The notes under the pieces: model-generated
Database searches by the model: none
What the model was told of the DNA's origin: nothing
The model's input: the letters and a program-made list of their open reading frames with translations, nothing else
Made by a program: the position numbers and the translations under genes
Source of the DNA: Paenibacillus dendrobii
Lineage (GTDB): Bacteria; Bacillota; Bacilli; Paenibacillales; Paenibacillaceae
Direction: 5' to 3'
Length of the DNA: 64,000 nucleotides
Assembly (NCBI RefSeq): GCF_009807035.1
Contig: NZ_WUBI01000001.1
Location: forward strand, 496,001-560,000
Shown here: piece by piece, positions 35,676 through 44,129 of the stretch
How the letters are laid out: every line of letters starts with the position of its first letter
Position numbering within the stretch: position 1 is the stretch's first letter

Positions 35676-36163
35676 AATTCCACCCACTCCCGGCGAAACT
35701 CAGCATAGCTGGTTGGCGTTTCATACAGACGCACGAATTCCGTGCGGCCTTGATCAATCTGACTCGCATAAGGCTCTGAAGAGAGAGCTGTTTCCATTTG
35801 CTCATAGAGCCAGATGACCATGTTCTCCGCCGTTGTGTTCATGAGTGGAAGCGTCTCGTTCAGGTAACGATGGTCCAGGAAGGGTTCAATGTCTCGCTTC
35901 CAAATATCTTTCACAAGTCCGAAGTCCGCCGCAATGCCGATCTCATTCGGATATGCGCTGATGCCGAAGACGGCTTTGTACGTATGTCCATGGAGATTTT
36001 TGCATTTACCTTCATAGGCGTGCAGGTGATGGGCGGCATCAAACGTGAACTCCTTGCTGACCATGACGCGGTAATGCTTATATTTTAGATCTGCGGCGGT
36101 GATATCCTCGCCAAACTGCTGCAAGCGGTCTACGATGCGGAAAGCTCCCGGCGTCCCGTTCAT
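35672..36163 (-). CDS. queD: 6-carboxytetrahydropterin synthase QueD
   Basis: 163 residues. Zinc-binding and catalytic residues occur in [25 protein letters not shown] (first His of the triad and the HGH pair), with Glu in the C-terminal half ([14 protein letters not shown]). It converts dihydroneopterin triphosphate to 6-carboxytetrahydropterin. An N-terminal extension of about 35 residues precedes the usual core. ATG 36163 overlaps the queC stop as ATGA, with AGGAGA upstream. Encoded between queC and queE. Confidence 0.94.
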   Translation of the reverse strand: MNGTPGAFRIVDRLQQFGEDITAADLKYKHYRVMVSKEFTFDAAHHLHAYEGKCKNLHGHTYKAVFGISAYPNEIGIAADFGLVKDIWKRDIEPFLDHRYLNETLPLMNTTAENMVIWLYEQMETALSSEPYASQIDQGRTEFVRLYETPTSYAEFRREWVEL

Positions 36164-36828
36164 CGTCCGATCTCCTGGGACTGGCCTTGCAGGAACATTT
36201 CCAGTCCATGCCGCCGCAGCTGGCAGGAAGGACATTCGCCGCAGCCGTCGCCGATGATGCCGTTATAGCAGGTAAGCGTACGCTCACGGACAAATTCGAA
36301 CGCACCCAAATCATGCGCCATCGCCCAGGTTTCCGCTTTATCCAGCCACATCAGCGGGGTATGGATCACGAAATTATAATCCATGGCCAGATTTAATGTC
36401 ACATTCAGCGATTTCACGAAGGAATCCCGGCAGTCGGGATAACCGCTGAAATCGGTCTCGCAAACACCCGTGACCAGATGCCTTGCTCCGGAAACTTTGG
36501 CCAAAACGGCAGCAAAGCTAAGGAATAAATGATTGCGTCCTTCAACAAACGTGCTGGGAAGCTCGCCTTCCTCCTGCGTAATCTCGATATCGCTGCGGGT
36601 CAAAGCATTGGGTGCAAGCTGATTGAGAAGGCTCATGTCCAGAATGGTGTTCTTCACGCCGAGTTCCTTCGCGATCGATTGCGCACACTCGATTTCGAGC
36701 CGGTGCCGCTGACCGTAGTCAAAAGTTACCGTCTCAACTTCGCCGAATTGCTGTTTTGCCCAGAACAGGCAGGTAGTGCTGTCTTGGCCGCCGCTGAACA
36801 CGACAACCGCTTTTTCGTTTTTAAGCAT
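36160..36828 (-). CDS. queC: 7-cyano-7-deazaguanine synthase QueC
   Basis: 222 residues. PP-loop ATPase motif SGGQDST at 12-18, and a zinc knuckle of four Cys near the C-terminus ([17 protein letters not shown]). It turns 7-carboxy-7-deazaguanine into preQ0 using ATP and ammonia. GGAGAGG precedes the ATG by 7 bases. First gene of the operon, about 90 bases downstream of the terminator of a preQ1 riboswitch. Confidence 0.96.
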   Translation of the reverse strand: MLKNEKAVVVFSGGQDSTTCLFWAKQQFGEVETVTFDYGQRHRLEIECAQSIAKELGVKNTILDMSLLNQLAPNALTRSDIEITQEEGELPSTFVEGRNHLFLSFAAVLAKVSGARHLVTGVCETDFSGYPDCRDSFVKSLNVTLNLAMDYNFVIHTPLMWLDKAETWAMAHDLGAFEFVRERTLTCYNGIIGDGCGECPSCQLRRHGLEMFLQGQSQEIGR

Positions 36829-36919
36829 AAAAAAACCTCTCCATCTTCAAATTGTGTTGTACAAGCGAATTCGATATCCGCTTCTACCTTCGAAGAGAGA
36901 GGGTTCATGAACTTTCCGT

Positions 36920-36997
36920 AAAAAAACAAGCCCAGTCGGAAACAAGACCATAAAGGGCAGTCTTAGTTTTTTATAGAGGGAGTTCGCGAACCTCTCC
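36920..36997 (-). promoter_or_regulatory. preQ1-I riboswitch with intrinsic terminator
   Basis: On the minus strand, AGAGGTTCGCGAACTCCCTC at 36977-36996 leads into TATAAAAAACTAA, the hallmark preQ1 type I aptamer (stem, C-rich loop, A-rich tail). A terminator follows: GCCC pairs with GGGC and GTC with GAC, then seven T at 36920-36926. Binding of preQ1 should favour termination and lower queCDEF expression. Confidence 0.9.
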
Positions 36998-37056
36998 CGG
37001 TGGCGGCATGGGCCGCATCCGGACTTTCTTCTGTTGGCGCGTATGGCGCAGGGCCT

Positions 37057-37085
37057 ATTATAACACCGGCTCCGGAAGAAGTGAA
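37057..37085 (-). promoter_or_regulatory. Promoter of the queCDEF transcript
   Basis: TTCACT (37080-37085) and TATAAT (37057-37062) with a 17-base spacer on the minus strand, placed so that transcription starts about 50 bases before the riboswitch aptamer. Confidence 0.75.
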
Positions 37086-37120
37086 TACCCAAGGCCCATT
37101 CTTCCATGCAGTGATGCTCC

Positions 37121-37170
37121 AAAAAAACACCCTCGGGTTCCGAACAGGGGTTCAGATCCTAAGGGTGTTT
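37121..37170. terminator. Terminator of azoreductase gene
   Basis: AAACACCCT pairs with AGGGTGTTT around a 32-base loop with inner structure; seven T follow on the minus strand. Confidence 0.8.
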
Positions 37171-37202
37171 GGTGTTGGTTTAGTTGCCTGCGATCTTCGT
37201 TA

Positions 37203-37844
37203 TTATGCTTGTTGAAGTACCAATTTGTTGGCAATTTCAGACACTTGACGAAGGCCTTCTTGAATGAATTGGTCGGCTTTATCGCGCTGAGCATTATGTC
37301 CTTCGATAATCACTTCGCCGATGATTTCCATACCGAATACACCGCCAAAGACGTTGCGCATATAATTGACAGCCATCTCCATTGGAGCTGCTTCTGGAGC
37401 GGAGTAGAATCCACCGCGAGCGTTCAGGAAGATCGCTTTTTTGTCTTTCATCAATTGAATCATGTTGCCTTCCGCATCATATTTGAACGCAAAACCGGCT
37501 GCGTATACATAATCGATGAAAGTTTGCAGTTTAGCCGGAATGGTCAGGTTCCAGAGAGGGAATGCGAATACCACAACGTCGGCTGCAGTCAGAGCATCCA
37601 TGGCTTTTTGTTTGGCAGCCAAGATGCGGCTTTCCACGTCAGTCAATTCTGCGCCGCTTTGCAGTTTGCCGAATGCGTTGAACAGGTCTTGTCCAAAGTA
37701 AGGCGTATCTTCTGCAAATACATCGTACGTAGTAACATTCAGGTTTTCGGCGCCTTTAACGGCCTCCATGAATGTTTCGTACATTTTGCTCGAAATGGCC
37801 TCCGATGCAGGGCGGTTGTTTGCTTTTACGACTAATACGTTCAT
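37203..37844 (-). CDS. azoR: FMN-dependent NADH-azoreductase
   Basis: A 213-residue flavodoxin-fold enzyme. VKANNRPASEAISSKMYETF is the FMN phosphate loop at the N-terminus, FAFPLWNLTIPAKLQTFIDY the conserved flavin/dimer segment (~95-114), and LNARGGFYSAPE the third flavin contact. It reduces azo dyes and quinones by two-electron transfer and is usually a quinone/thiol-stress defence enzyme in Bacillales. TGGAGGAAAATACAGC precedes the ATG. Upstream lies a perfect palindrome (37942-37958) that may bind a MarR/DUF24-type regulator not encoded here. Confidence 0.93.
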   Translation of the reverse strand: MNVLVVKANNRPASEAISSKMYETFMEAVKGAENLNVTTYDVFAEDTPYFGQDLFNAFGKLQSGAELTDVESRILAAKQKAMDALTAADVVVFAFPLWNLTIPAKLQTFIDYVYAAGFAFKYDAEGNMIQLMKDKKAIFLNARGGFYSAPEAAPMEMAVNYMRNVFGGVFGMEIIGEVIIEGHNAQRDKADQFIQEGLRQVSEIANKLVLQQA

Positions 37845-38236
37845 GCTGTATTTTCCTCCAATGATTGAACACGAAGATGATGCGAACAGCCAATTATTAT
37901 ATCCGTTTTGCGATCTCTTGTGTTGGGTTTTAGTTTTTTACGCAACAACGATTGTTGCATAGTTGAATTGTAAGCAACTTTCGAAAATTCCGCAACCCTA
38001 AATAAATAACTTTTTTGATCCATTTGCAAATATTTTCACAAAATGTTTGGATTTTATCGTGTGAACGATGGATCGAAGTTCGTGGAATTCCCTTGCAAAA
38101 CGGTCGTCAACCGATCGTTTCGTAATCGTCAAGATGGACCCGGGGGCAGGGTATCATTTCTTATTGCACCAATGTGATATAGTAGTTTTATAGAATCAAG
38201 ATTTGCATTAGACATATAGAAAAGGGTGTTACGTAT
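37845..38236. other. Divergent intergenic region, azoreductase / HAD gene
   Basis: 392 bases. Contains a -10-like TATAAT on the minus strand (37896-37901) and the palindrome at 37942-37958. No gene is supported in it. Confidence 0.55.
37942..37958. promoter_or_regulatory. Palindrome GCAACAA-CGA-TTGTTGC
   Basis: Seven-base perfect arms around a 3-base centre, about 98 bases before the azoreductase start and 41 bases upstream of its probable -10 box. A likely operator or activator site. Confidence 0.5.
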
Positions 38237-39055
38237 ATGAAATATAAAATGATCGTTCTCGATTTGGATGATACGCTGCTTCGCGATGACCAGAGCATTT
38301 CGCCGCGCACGAAGGAAGCTCTTATGACCGCGCAGAAGGAAGGCGTCAAGGTCGTATTGGCATCGGGCCGCCCTACATTCGGAATGAAGGAAATCGCGAA
38401 GGAGCTGGAGCTGGAGAAATTCGGAAGCTTCATTCTTTCGTTCAATGGTGCCAAAATCATTAACTGCCGTACAGGTGAGGAAATATTCAGCAGCACGTTG
38501 TCCGTGGACACGGTGCAACAGCTGTTCGAGATCAGCCAGCGGGAAAAGCTGTCCATGTTGACTTACTTGGGAGATCATATCGTAACCGAAGATCGCAATG
38601 AATACACAGATATCGAATCGGGACTGACGGGCATGAGCATCCGCGAGGTCGACAGCTTCGTGCAGGCCGTGCAGGAGCCGGTCGTCAAAGTGCTCATGGT
38701 GGATGCGCCGGAAAAAGTGGTGGAGGCAGAGAAGAAGCTTCAGGAGGAACTGGCCGGTGAACTGAGCGTCATGCGCTCGAAGCCGTTTTTCCTGGAATTC
38801 ACGGAGGCTGGCGTGGACAAAGGGACGAGCCTGCACCAGCTCATTCGTCATTTGGGGATACTTCAGGAGGAAGTGATCGCCATGGGCGACAGCTTCAATG
38901 ATTTGGCGATGATCCGCTTTGCCGGATTAGGCGTAGCCATGGGCAATGCCCGCGATGAGATTAAGGATGCCGCCGATTACGTGACGGACACCAATATGAA
39001 TGATGGGGTAGCGAAGGTGATCGAAAAATTTGTGCTTGCTTATCAAGAGGCATAA
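38237..39055 (+). CDS. HAD-superfamily Cof-type phosphatase
   Basis: 272 residues, HAD subfamily IIB (Cof/YidA-like). Motif I LDLDDTLLRDD contains the Asp nucleophile and acid (Asp9/Asp11), SGRPTFG is motif II, a cap domain follows (~85-190), and MGDSFNDLAMI near 215-225 is motif IV. It likely dephosphorylates sugar phosphates, FMN or pyridoxal phosphate; members are promiscuous. AAAAGGGTG precedes the ATG. Monocistronic. Confidence 0.9.
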   Translation: MKYKMIVLDLDDTLLRDDQSISPRTKEALMTAQKEGVKVVLASGRPTFGMKEIAKELELEKFGSFILSFNGAKIINCRTGEEIFSSTLSVDTVQQLFEISQREKLSMLTYLGDHIVTEDRNEYTDIESGLTGMSIREVDSFVQAVQEPVVKVLMVDAPEKVVEAEKKLQEELAGELSVMRSKPFFLEFTEAGVDKGTSLHQLIRHLGILQEEVIAMGDSFNDLAMIRFAGLGVAMGNARDEIKDAADYVTDTNMNDGVAKVIEKFVLAYQEA

Positions 39056-39224
39056 CATTCTTGGGAGGCGCTTGCGGGTGAAGGTTTGAGGAGGCAGGAA
39101 GACTTCATTTGAATGATTGACGTAACGGTTTCTTGAATTGTTGCTCTGCCAGTGTGATTTCGAGAGAGAGTCATAAGGTTGAGCTGATTTATCGGCATCT
39201 GAAGTGATTCATCGCTTGCGTGAA

Positions 39225-39265
39225 ACAACAAAAGGAACGCTCTGACAGAGCGTTCCTTTTGTTGT
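39225..39265. terminator. Bidirectional terminator, 19-bp perfect stem
   Basis: ACAACAAAAGGAACGCTCT pairs perfectly with AGAGCGTTCCTTTTGTTGT around a 3-base loop. It separates the HAD gene from the end of etfA. Confidence 0.9.
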
Positions 39266-39269
39266 GTTC

Positions 39270-40244
39270 TTATACCAGCACCTTGCGGAATTCCTGGGTG
39301 AGCAAAGGCACGACTTCGAACAGGTCCCCAACGATGCCGTAGTCCGCAACCTTGAAGATTGGTGCTTCCGGATCCTTGTTGATCGCGATGATAACCCTGG
39401 ATTGGCTCATGCCGGCCAAATGCTGAATCGCACCGCTGATGCCGCAGGCGATATAGATTTCGGGCGTCACCACTTTACCGGTTTGGCCGATCTGCATCGA
39501 ATAATCGCAGTAGCCTGCATCGCAGGCCGCGCGGGAAGCGCCGACAGCGCCGTGCAGGACATCGGCAAGCTCTTCCAGCGGTTTGAAGCCGTCCGCGCTT
39601 TTGACGCCACGGCCGCCGGACACGACAATTTTGGCTTCCGTCAGATCGACCTTGCCAGAGGTTTTGCGAACGATGTCTTTGACGATCGAACGAAGGGAGC
39701 CGGCAGGCGCATATTCCAGTTCGACGATTTCGGCCGGAGAGGAGGAAGCTGCTGCCGGATCGATATTGTTCGGGCGTATGGTGACGACCTGCGTACCACC
39801 CGTAAACTGTTTTTGCTCAAAGGCTTTGCCCGCGTACAACGGTCTGGTGTAGATGACGTCATCACCGCTTTTCTCAATCGCGGTCACGTCTGAAATCTGG
39901 CCGGCATCCAGATGGGCGGCAATGGCCGGACCCAGATCGCGTCCAAGCGCGGTATGGCCGAGCACGACCACATCCGGGGTCACGCGTTCAAAAACGGTTT
40001 TCATTACATTCAAATAGGCTTCAGGATTATAAATTTCGAGATCGGGGTGATCGATCGAATAGACTTGACCCTCCACGTAGTTTGCCAGTTCAGAGGCCAG
40101 CGGCGTAATTTGAGAACCGATCAGTACGGCAGCCGTGCTGTCCCCATCGTGTTTGGCGATTGAAACTGCCTGAAGCGCTTCCAAAGCAACTTGACGCAGG
40201 CTACCACCCCGAACCTCCGCTACCACCACATACGTTTTACCCAT
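39270..40244 (-). CDS. etfA: Electron transfer flavoprotein alpha subunit
   Basis: 324 residues. The N-terminal ETF domain is followed by a C-terminal FAD domain: VSGGRGVKSADGF, GASRAACDAGY, QIGQTGKVVTPEIYIACGIS and INKDPEAPIF are the canonical FAD-binding elements. With EtfB it accepts electrons from acyl-CoA dehydrogenases such as FadE, encoded in the divergent operon. It follows etfB by 89 bases in a fadR-etfB-etfA cluster. Confidence 0.95.
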   Translation of the reverse strand: MGKTYVVVAEVRGGSLRQVALEALQAVSIAKHDGDSTAAVLIGSQITPLASELANYVEGQVYSIDHPDLEIYNPEAYLNVMKTVFERVTPDVVVLGHTALGRDLGPAIAAHLDAGQISDVTAIEKSGDDVIYTRPLYAGKAFEQKQFTGGTQVVTIRPNNIDPAAASSSPAEIVELEYAPAGSLRSIVKDIVRKTSGKVDLTEAKIVVSGGRGVKSADGFKPLEELADVLHGAVGASRAACDAGYCDYSMQIGQTGKVVTPEIYIACGISGAIQHLAGMSQSRVIIAINKDPEAPIFKVADYGIVGDLFEVVPLLTQEFRKVLV

Positions 40245-40333
40245 TTTCAGATTCCTCCTTGTATATGAAGACCCATGAATTGTAAGACGTTTGAATGCCG
40301 GTTCATCATGCTGCCGTACTGCCGTATTCCGGC

Positions 40334-41101
40334 TTAGATCAATTTGGCTTCCGTACGCAGCAAGTGAACCAGCTCCGCAGCCTGCTGGGCGTAATCCCCT
40401 TGCAGAATCCGTCCGGACTGACGCTGCGGCGGAAGGGAGAGGGCGATACGCTTCGTTTTTGCTGCCGCTTCGCTATCGCTCACGCCAAGATCGGCAACCG
40501 CTATCCGATGGAAAGGCTTTTTCTTGGCCTTCATGATGCCCGGCAGGGATGGATAACGAGGTTCATTCAGGCCTTGCTGCGCCGTAAACACGGCAGGGAG
40601 GGAGAGCTCCAGCGTTTCCGTGTCGCCTTCGGCGTCGCGTTCTACGGTAACCTGCTGCCCGTTGATCGTCATCTTCGTGATGGAGGATGTATGCGGAATA
40701 TCGAGCAGCTGTGAAAGTCTTACCGCGACTTGACCGCCGCCGCTGTCCACTGAGAAGTTGCCGCCAATAATCAAATCATATGACTGTTGACCGAAATAAG
40801 CCGCAAGCAGGCGGGATACCGTGTACTCATCCGTAGCAAGACCATCATTGCTGATCAGTACCGCTTCGTCCGCCCCCATGGCCAGGGCAGTCCGCAGCGC
40901 TTCAGCCGTCCGGTCAGGTCCCACGCCGACTACGGTAATCATGCCGCCGTGCTGGTCTCTTTGAAGCAGCGCTTCCTCTACAGCATACTCATCATAAGGA
41001 TTCATCACATATTTCACGCCGTCATCGGAGATTTCTCCATCCTTAATGACGATTCTTTCCTCAGTATCGAAGGTTTGCTTCAGAAGTACAAAGATATTCA
41101 T
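40334..41101 (-). CDS. etfB: Electron transfer flavoprotein beta subunit
   Basis: 255 residues. NIFVLLKQTFDTEERI at the N-terminus, NPYDEYAVEEAL (AMP-binding region) and DYDLIIGG-like IIGGNFSVDSGGGQVAVRLSQLL with the acyl-CoA-dehydrogenase recognition loop are typical. It pairs with EtfA to move electrons from beta-oxidation to the membrane Fe-S protein FadF. ATG 41101 follows GAGAGGAGC; the six upstream codons are rejected. It lies 31 bases after fadR. Confidence 0.95.
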   Translation of the reverse strand: MNIFVLLKQTFDTEERIVIKDGEISDDGVKYVMNPYDEYAVEEALLQRDQHGGMITVVGVGPDRTAEALRTALAMGADEAVLISNDGLATDEYTVSRLLAAYFGQQSYDLIIGGNFSVDSGGGQVAVRLSQLLDIPHTSSITKMTINGQQVTVERDAEGDTETLELSLPAVFTAQQGLNEPRYPSLPGIMKAKKKPFHRIAVADLGVSDSEAAAKTKRIALSLPPQRQSGRILQGDYAQQAAELVHLLRTEAKLI

Positions 41102-41132
41102 GTGCCAAGCTCCTCTCAATAATGGAATTGGA

Positions 41133-41714
41133 TTATTTCAAGCCTTTCAGGAAGAATTCAACCGTCTTGTCGACCTGGGCGGAGAGCGAATACTTCCGGT
41201 CCGAGATCAGCCAAGAGGTAACTACCTCATCCATGGCGCCGAAAATCAGGTGACGCGTCAATTTGACATCAAGGTCTTTCCGGAAGGAGCCTTCCGAAAT
41301 CCCTCTTTCCACAATATGCTCAATCAGCTGAATATAAGGCTTCACCACAAGACCGATGGCCTTGCGGAGCTCCAATTGGCTCTGTCTGAGTTCAATCTGC
41401 GTGACGTAAGCGAGATTCACGTTATTTTCCAGCTCGGTAAAATGGATCTCGCATACCTTACGCAGCGCTTCATCGGCCGTACTGGTTTCCTTGACGCTGC
41501 TGTGGAACATCGCGACCAGATTTCCCAGCCGTTCCTGAAACAAGGAAATAAGGATATCTTCCTTGTTTTTAAAATATAGATATATCGTACCGTCTGCGAC
41601 ACCAGCCTCCTTGGCGATCTTGGAAATTTGGGAACCGTGAAATCCGTTCTCCGCAATGACTTTTAACGCAGCATCCAAAATTAACTCATATTTTTCCAAT
41701 TTTCTACTTGTCAT
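41133..41714 (-). CDS. fadR: TetR-family fatty acid regulator FadR
   Basis: 193 residues, resembling Bacillus FadR (YsiA): N-terminal HTH KIAKEAGVADGTIYLYFKNKED (~32-53) and a C-terminal acyl-CoA-binding helical part (TQIELRQSQLELRKAI). Long-chain acyl-CoA should release it from DNA. A perfect TGAATGA-N4-TCATTCA box lies 32 bases upstream between its own promoter and start. Gene order fadR-etfB-etfA with divergent fad genes matches its role as beta-oxidation repressor. Confidence 0.93.
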   Translation of the reverse strand: MTSRKLEKYELILDAALKVIAENGFHGSQISKIAKEAGVADGTIYLYFKNKEDILISLFQERLGNLVAMFHSSVKETSTADEALRKVCEIHFTELENNVNLAYVTQIELRQSQLELRKAIGLVVKPYIQLIEHIVERGISEGSFRKDLDVKLTRHLIFGAMDEVVTSWLISDRKYSLSAQVDKTVEFFLKGLK

Positions 41715-41745
41715 CAGGCCACCCCAGTGATAGAATTCAATTAAC

Positions 41746-41763
41746 TGAATGAATGCTCATTCA
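41746..41763. promoter_or_regulatory. FadR operator TGAATGA-ATGC-TCATTCA
   Basis: Perfect inverted repeat with 7-base arms, matching the known Bacillus FadR consensus. It sits 10 bases downstream of the -10 box of the fadR promoter. Confidence 0.88.
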
Positions 41764-41772
41764 TTTTTCTTA

Positions 41773-41801
41773 ATCTTATGGTAAACGATGTCAATTGTCA
41801 A
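41773..41801 (-). promoter_or_regulatory. Promoter of fadR-etfB-etfA
   Basis: TTGACA (41796-41801) and TAAGAT (41773-41778) with a 17-base spacer on the minus strand. The FadR box lies in the initial transcribed region, so negative autoregulation is expected. Confidence 0.75.
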
Positions 41802-41951
41802 TGATTCAGACAAGATTTGTGATGAGGATTTTGTGAAGGTCAGCGAAGGGTCGATTTTTGCAGAATCTTGATTTTAAGATCCATATGTAATCGCTTTCTA
41901 TTGCGGAAAAGCTACAAAAATCCTTTGAATTCACGAAAGGACGGATCGCAA

Positions 41952-44129
41952 ATGGTGTGGCAATTGGTTAACTTACTCTTGTTCATTGCTGTAGCAGGTT
42001 ACGGAATTTACCTCTTTTACAAAGCCGTGTACCATCGGATCCTCTACGTTAAGCTAGGCAAGCCGACAGATTTCCGAAAGCAGCGCGAAGGGAAGTGGGG
42101 TGAATTTCTTTCACAGGTATTCGGGCAGAAAAAGCTGTTTAAAGATTTGAAAAGCGGCATGATGCACTTTGTCGTTTTTTATGGTTTTATCATTCTGCAG
42201 TTCGGCGCTTTGGACCTCATCATTAAAGGGCTGACGAACGGAAGCCATTTGCCGCTTCCTGCTTATGAGGTATTCGGACTGCTGCAGGAAATTACCGTTT
42301 TCCTCATTCTGGTTGCTATCGGCTATGCAGCATACCGCCGGTACGGCGAGAAGCTCGCAAGACTGAAAAAAGGCTGGAAGCCGAGCCTCGTGATCTTCTT
42401 TATCTTTTTCCTCATGCTGTCCGTTGTGTTGTCCCTGGGCTTCGAAAGAGTGTGGCAGGGCCAGGAAACAACGGGGTACGCGCCAATCTCTTCTATAATA
42501 GCTGCTTTGTTCGGCGGCATGCCCGCTACGGTTGCACAAGTTCTTTTCTACGTATTCTGGTGGGCGCATTTGCTCATTCTGCTCTCATTCCTTGTCTATG
42601 TACCTCAATCCAAGCATTTTCACCTGATTTCCGCTCCGGTCAATATTTACCTGGGCCGCTCCGAGCCCGTCGGCAAACTTAGCAAACTAGATTTGGAGGA
42701 TGAAGAAGCGGAGTCCTTCGGCGTCGGCAAGATCGAAGACTTTACGCAAAAGCAGATGATCGACTTTTACGCTTGCGTAGAATGCGGCCGCTGCACCAAC
42801 GTATGCCCGGCATCGAGTACCGGCAAAGTGCTGTCTCCCATGCACCTGATCGTCAAGCTTCGGGACCATTTAACGGAAAAAGGAACCGCAGTCACCGGCA
42901 AATCGCCGTTCGTGCCTGAATTCGCTTTCCCGACTAGCGGCGCCCATGCATTATCTTCCTCTAGCAATGAACCTGACTGGAACGCTGACGGAATCACGGA
43001 CATTAAGCCGACCCTCGCCTGGCAAAAGTCCACCTGGACGCACCAGGAGAAAGATCCGCAGGAACTGAATCTGATCGGCGACATCATGACCGAGGAAGAA
43101 ATCTGGTCCTGCACGACCTGCCGCAATTGCGAAGACCAGTGCCCGGTCGGCAATGAGCATGTGGACAAAATCATTGATCTTCGCAGACATCTCGTGCTGA
43201 TGGAGGGCAGCGTTCCGCCTGAAGGCCAGCGCGCCCTGCAAAATATCGAGAGACAAAGCAATCCGTGGGGCTTGAATCGCAACGACCGCGCCAATTGGAG
43301 CGGTGAAGTGGAAGGCATCAAGGTGCCGACGGTCAAGGATAACCCGACCTTTGAATATTTGTTCTTTGTCGGCTCGATGGGTTCCTACGACCTCCGCAGC
43401 CGCAAAATCTCCAGAGCATTCGCCAGACTGCTGAACGAATCGGGCGTCAATTACGCCATTCTCGGCAACGAGGAGAAGAATTCGGGCGATACGCCGCGCC
43501 GGATGGGCAATGAAATGCTATTCCAGCAGCTATGCATGGAGAATATCGAAATTTTCGAGAAATACGGCGTCCAAAAAATCGTTACCGCGTGTCCCCACAC
43601 TTTTAATACATTCAAAAACGAGTACCCGGATTTCGGCTTGGAGGGCGTAGAGGTGCTTCACCATACGCAGCTCCTGGACCAAATCATCCGGGAGGGCAAG
43701 CTGACTCCTCAATATGAAGTGAAAGAACGCATCACGTACCACGATTCCTGCTATCTCGGCCGGTATAACAATGTGTACGACCAGCCGCGCAATGTCCTGA
43801 AAGCCATCCCCGGGGTGGAACTCGTCGAAATGAAACGCTCGCGGGAGAACGCTATGTGCTGCGGTGCCGGCGGAGGCATGATGTGGATGGAAGAGACTTC
43901 CGGCAAACGCGTGAACTTGGCACGCACCGAGCAGGCTCTTGAAGTGAATCCAAGCATCATTAGCAGCGCCTGTCCTTACTGCCTGACCATGATGGAGGAC
44001 GGGACGAAAATGAAGGAAGTCGAAGACCGTGTGAAAGCGAAGGACATCGCTGAAATACTCGAGATATCCGTATTCGGCGACCATTCCGCTCACAATAAAG
44101 GACTAGAAATGGAGGCAAGCACAAAATGA
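41952..44129 (+). CDS. fadF: Membrane Fe-S oxidoreductase FadF
   Basis: 725 residues. About six membrane spans in the first 220 residues, then two 4Fe-4S ferredoxin sites, CVECGRCTNVCPAS (~274-287) and CTTCRNCEDQCPVG (~387-400). Two CCG (heterodisulfide-reductase) motifs follow, CYLGRYNNVYDQ at ~600 and CCGAGGGMMW at ~636. In Bacillus, FadF (YwjF) is thought to pass electrons from ETF into the quinone pool. ATG 41952 is chosen for its AAAGGACGG site and the membrane-start sequence; 28 upstream codons are rejected. Its last bases overlap fadN as ATGA. Confidence 0.92.
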   Translation: MVWQLVNLLLFIAVAGYGIYLFYKAVYHRILYVKLGKPTDFRKQREGKWGEFLSQVFGQKKLFKDLKSGMMHFVVFYGFIILQFGALDLIIKGLTNGSHLPLPAYEVFGLLQEITVFLILVAIGYAAYRRYGEKLARLKKGWKPSLVIFFIFFLMLSVVLSLGFERVWQGQETTGYAPISSIIAALFGGMPATVAQVLFYVFWWAHLLILLSFLVYVPQSKHFHLISAPVNIYLGRSEPVGKLSKLDLEDEEAESFGVGKIEDFTQKQMIDFYACVECGRCTNVCPASSTGKVLSPMHLIVKLRDHLTEKGTAVTGKSPFVPEFAFPTSGAHALSSSSNEPDWNADGITDIKPTLAWQKSTWTHQEKDPQELNLIGDIMTEEEIWSCTTCRNCEDQCPVGNEHVDKIIDLRRHLVLMEGSVPPEGQRALQNIERQSNPWGLNRNDRANWSGEVEGIKVPTVKDNPTFEYLFFVGSMGSYDLRSRKISRAFARLLNESGVNYAILGNEEKNSGDTPRRMGNEMLFQQLCMENIEIFEKYGVQKIVTACPHTFNTFKNEYPDFGLEGVEVLHHTQLLDQIIREGKLTPQYEVKERITYHDSCYLGRYNNVYDQPRNVLKAIPGVELVEMKRSRENAMCCGAGGGMMWMEETSGKRVNLARTEQALEVNPSIISSACPYCLTMMEDGTKMKEVEDRVKAKDIAEILEISVFGDHSAHNKGLEMEASTK

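Noticed and set aside
37008..37835. A 275-codon plus-strand frame opposite the azoreductase gene
   Set aside because: It crosses the queC promoter and a terminator and is antisense to a well-supported flavoenzyme.
39264..39893. A 209-codon plus-strand frame opposite etfA
   Set aside because: EtfA motifs on the minus strand are unambiguous; this is a shadow frame.
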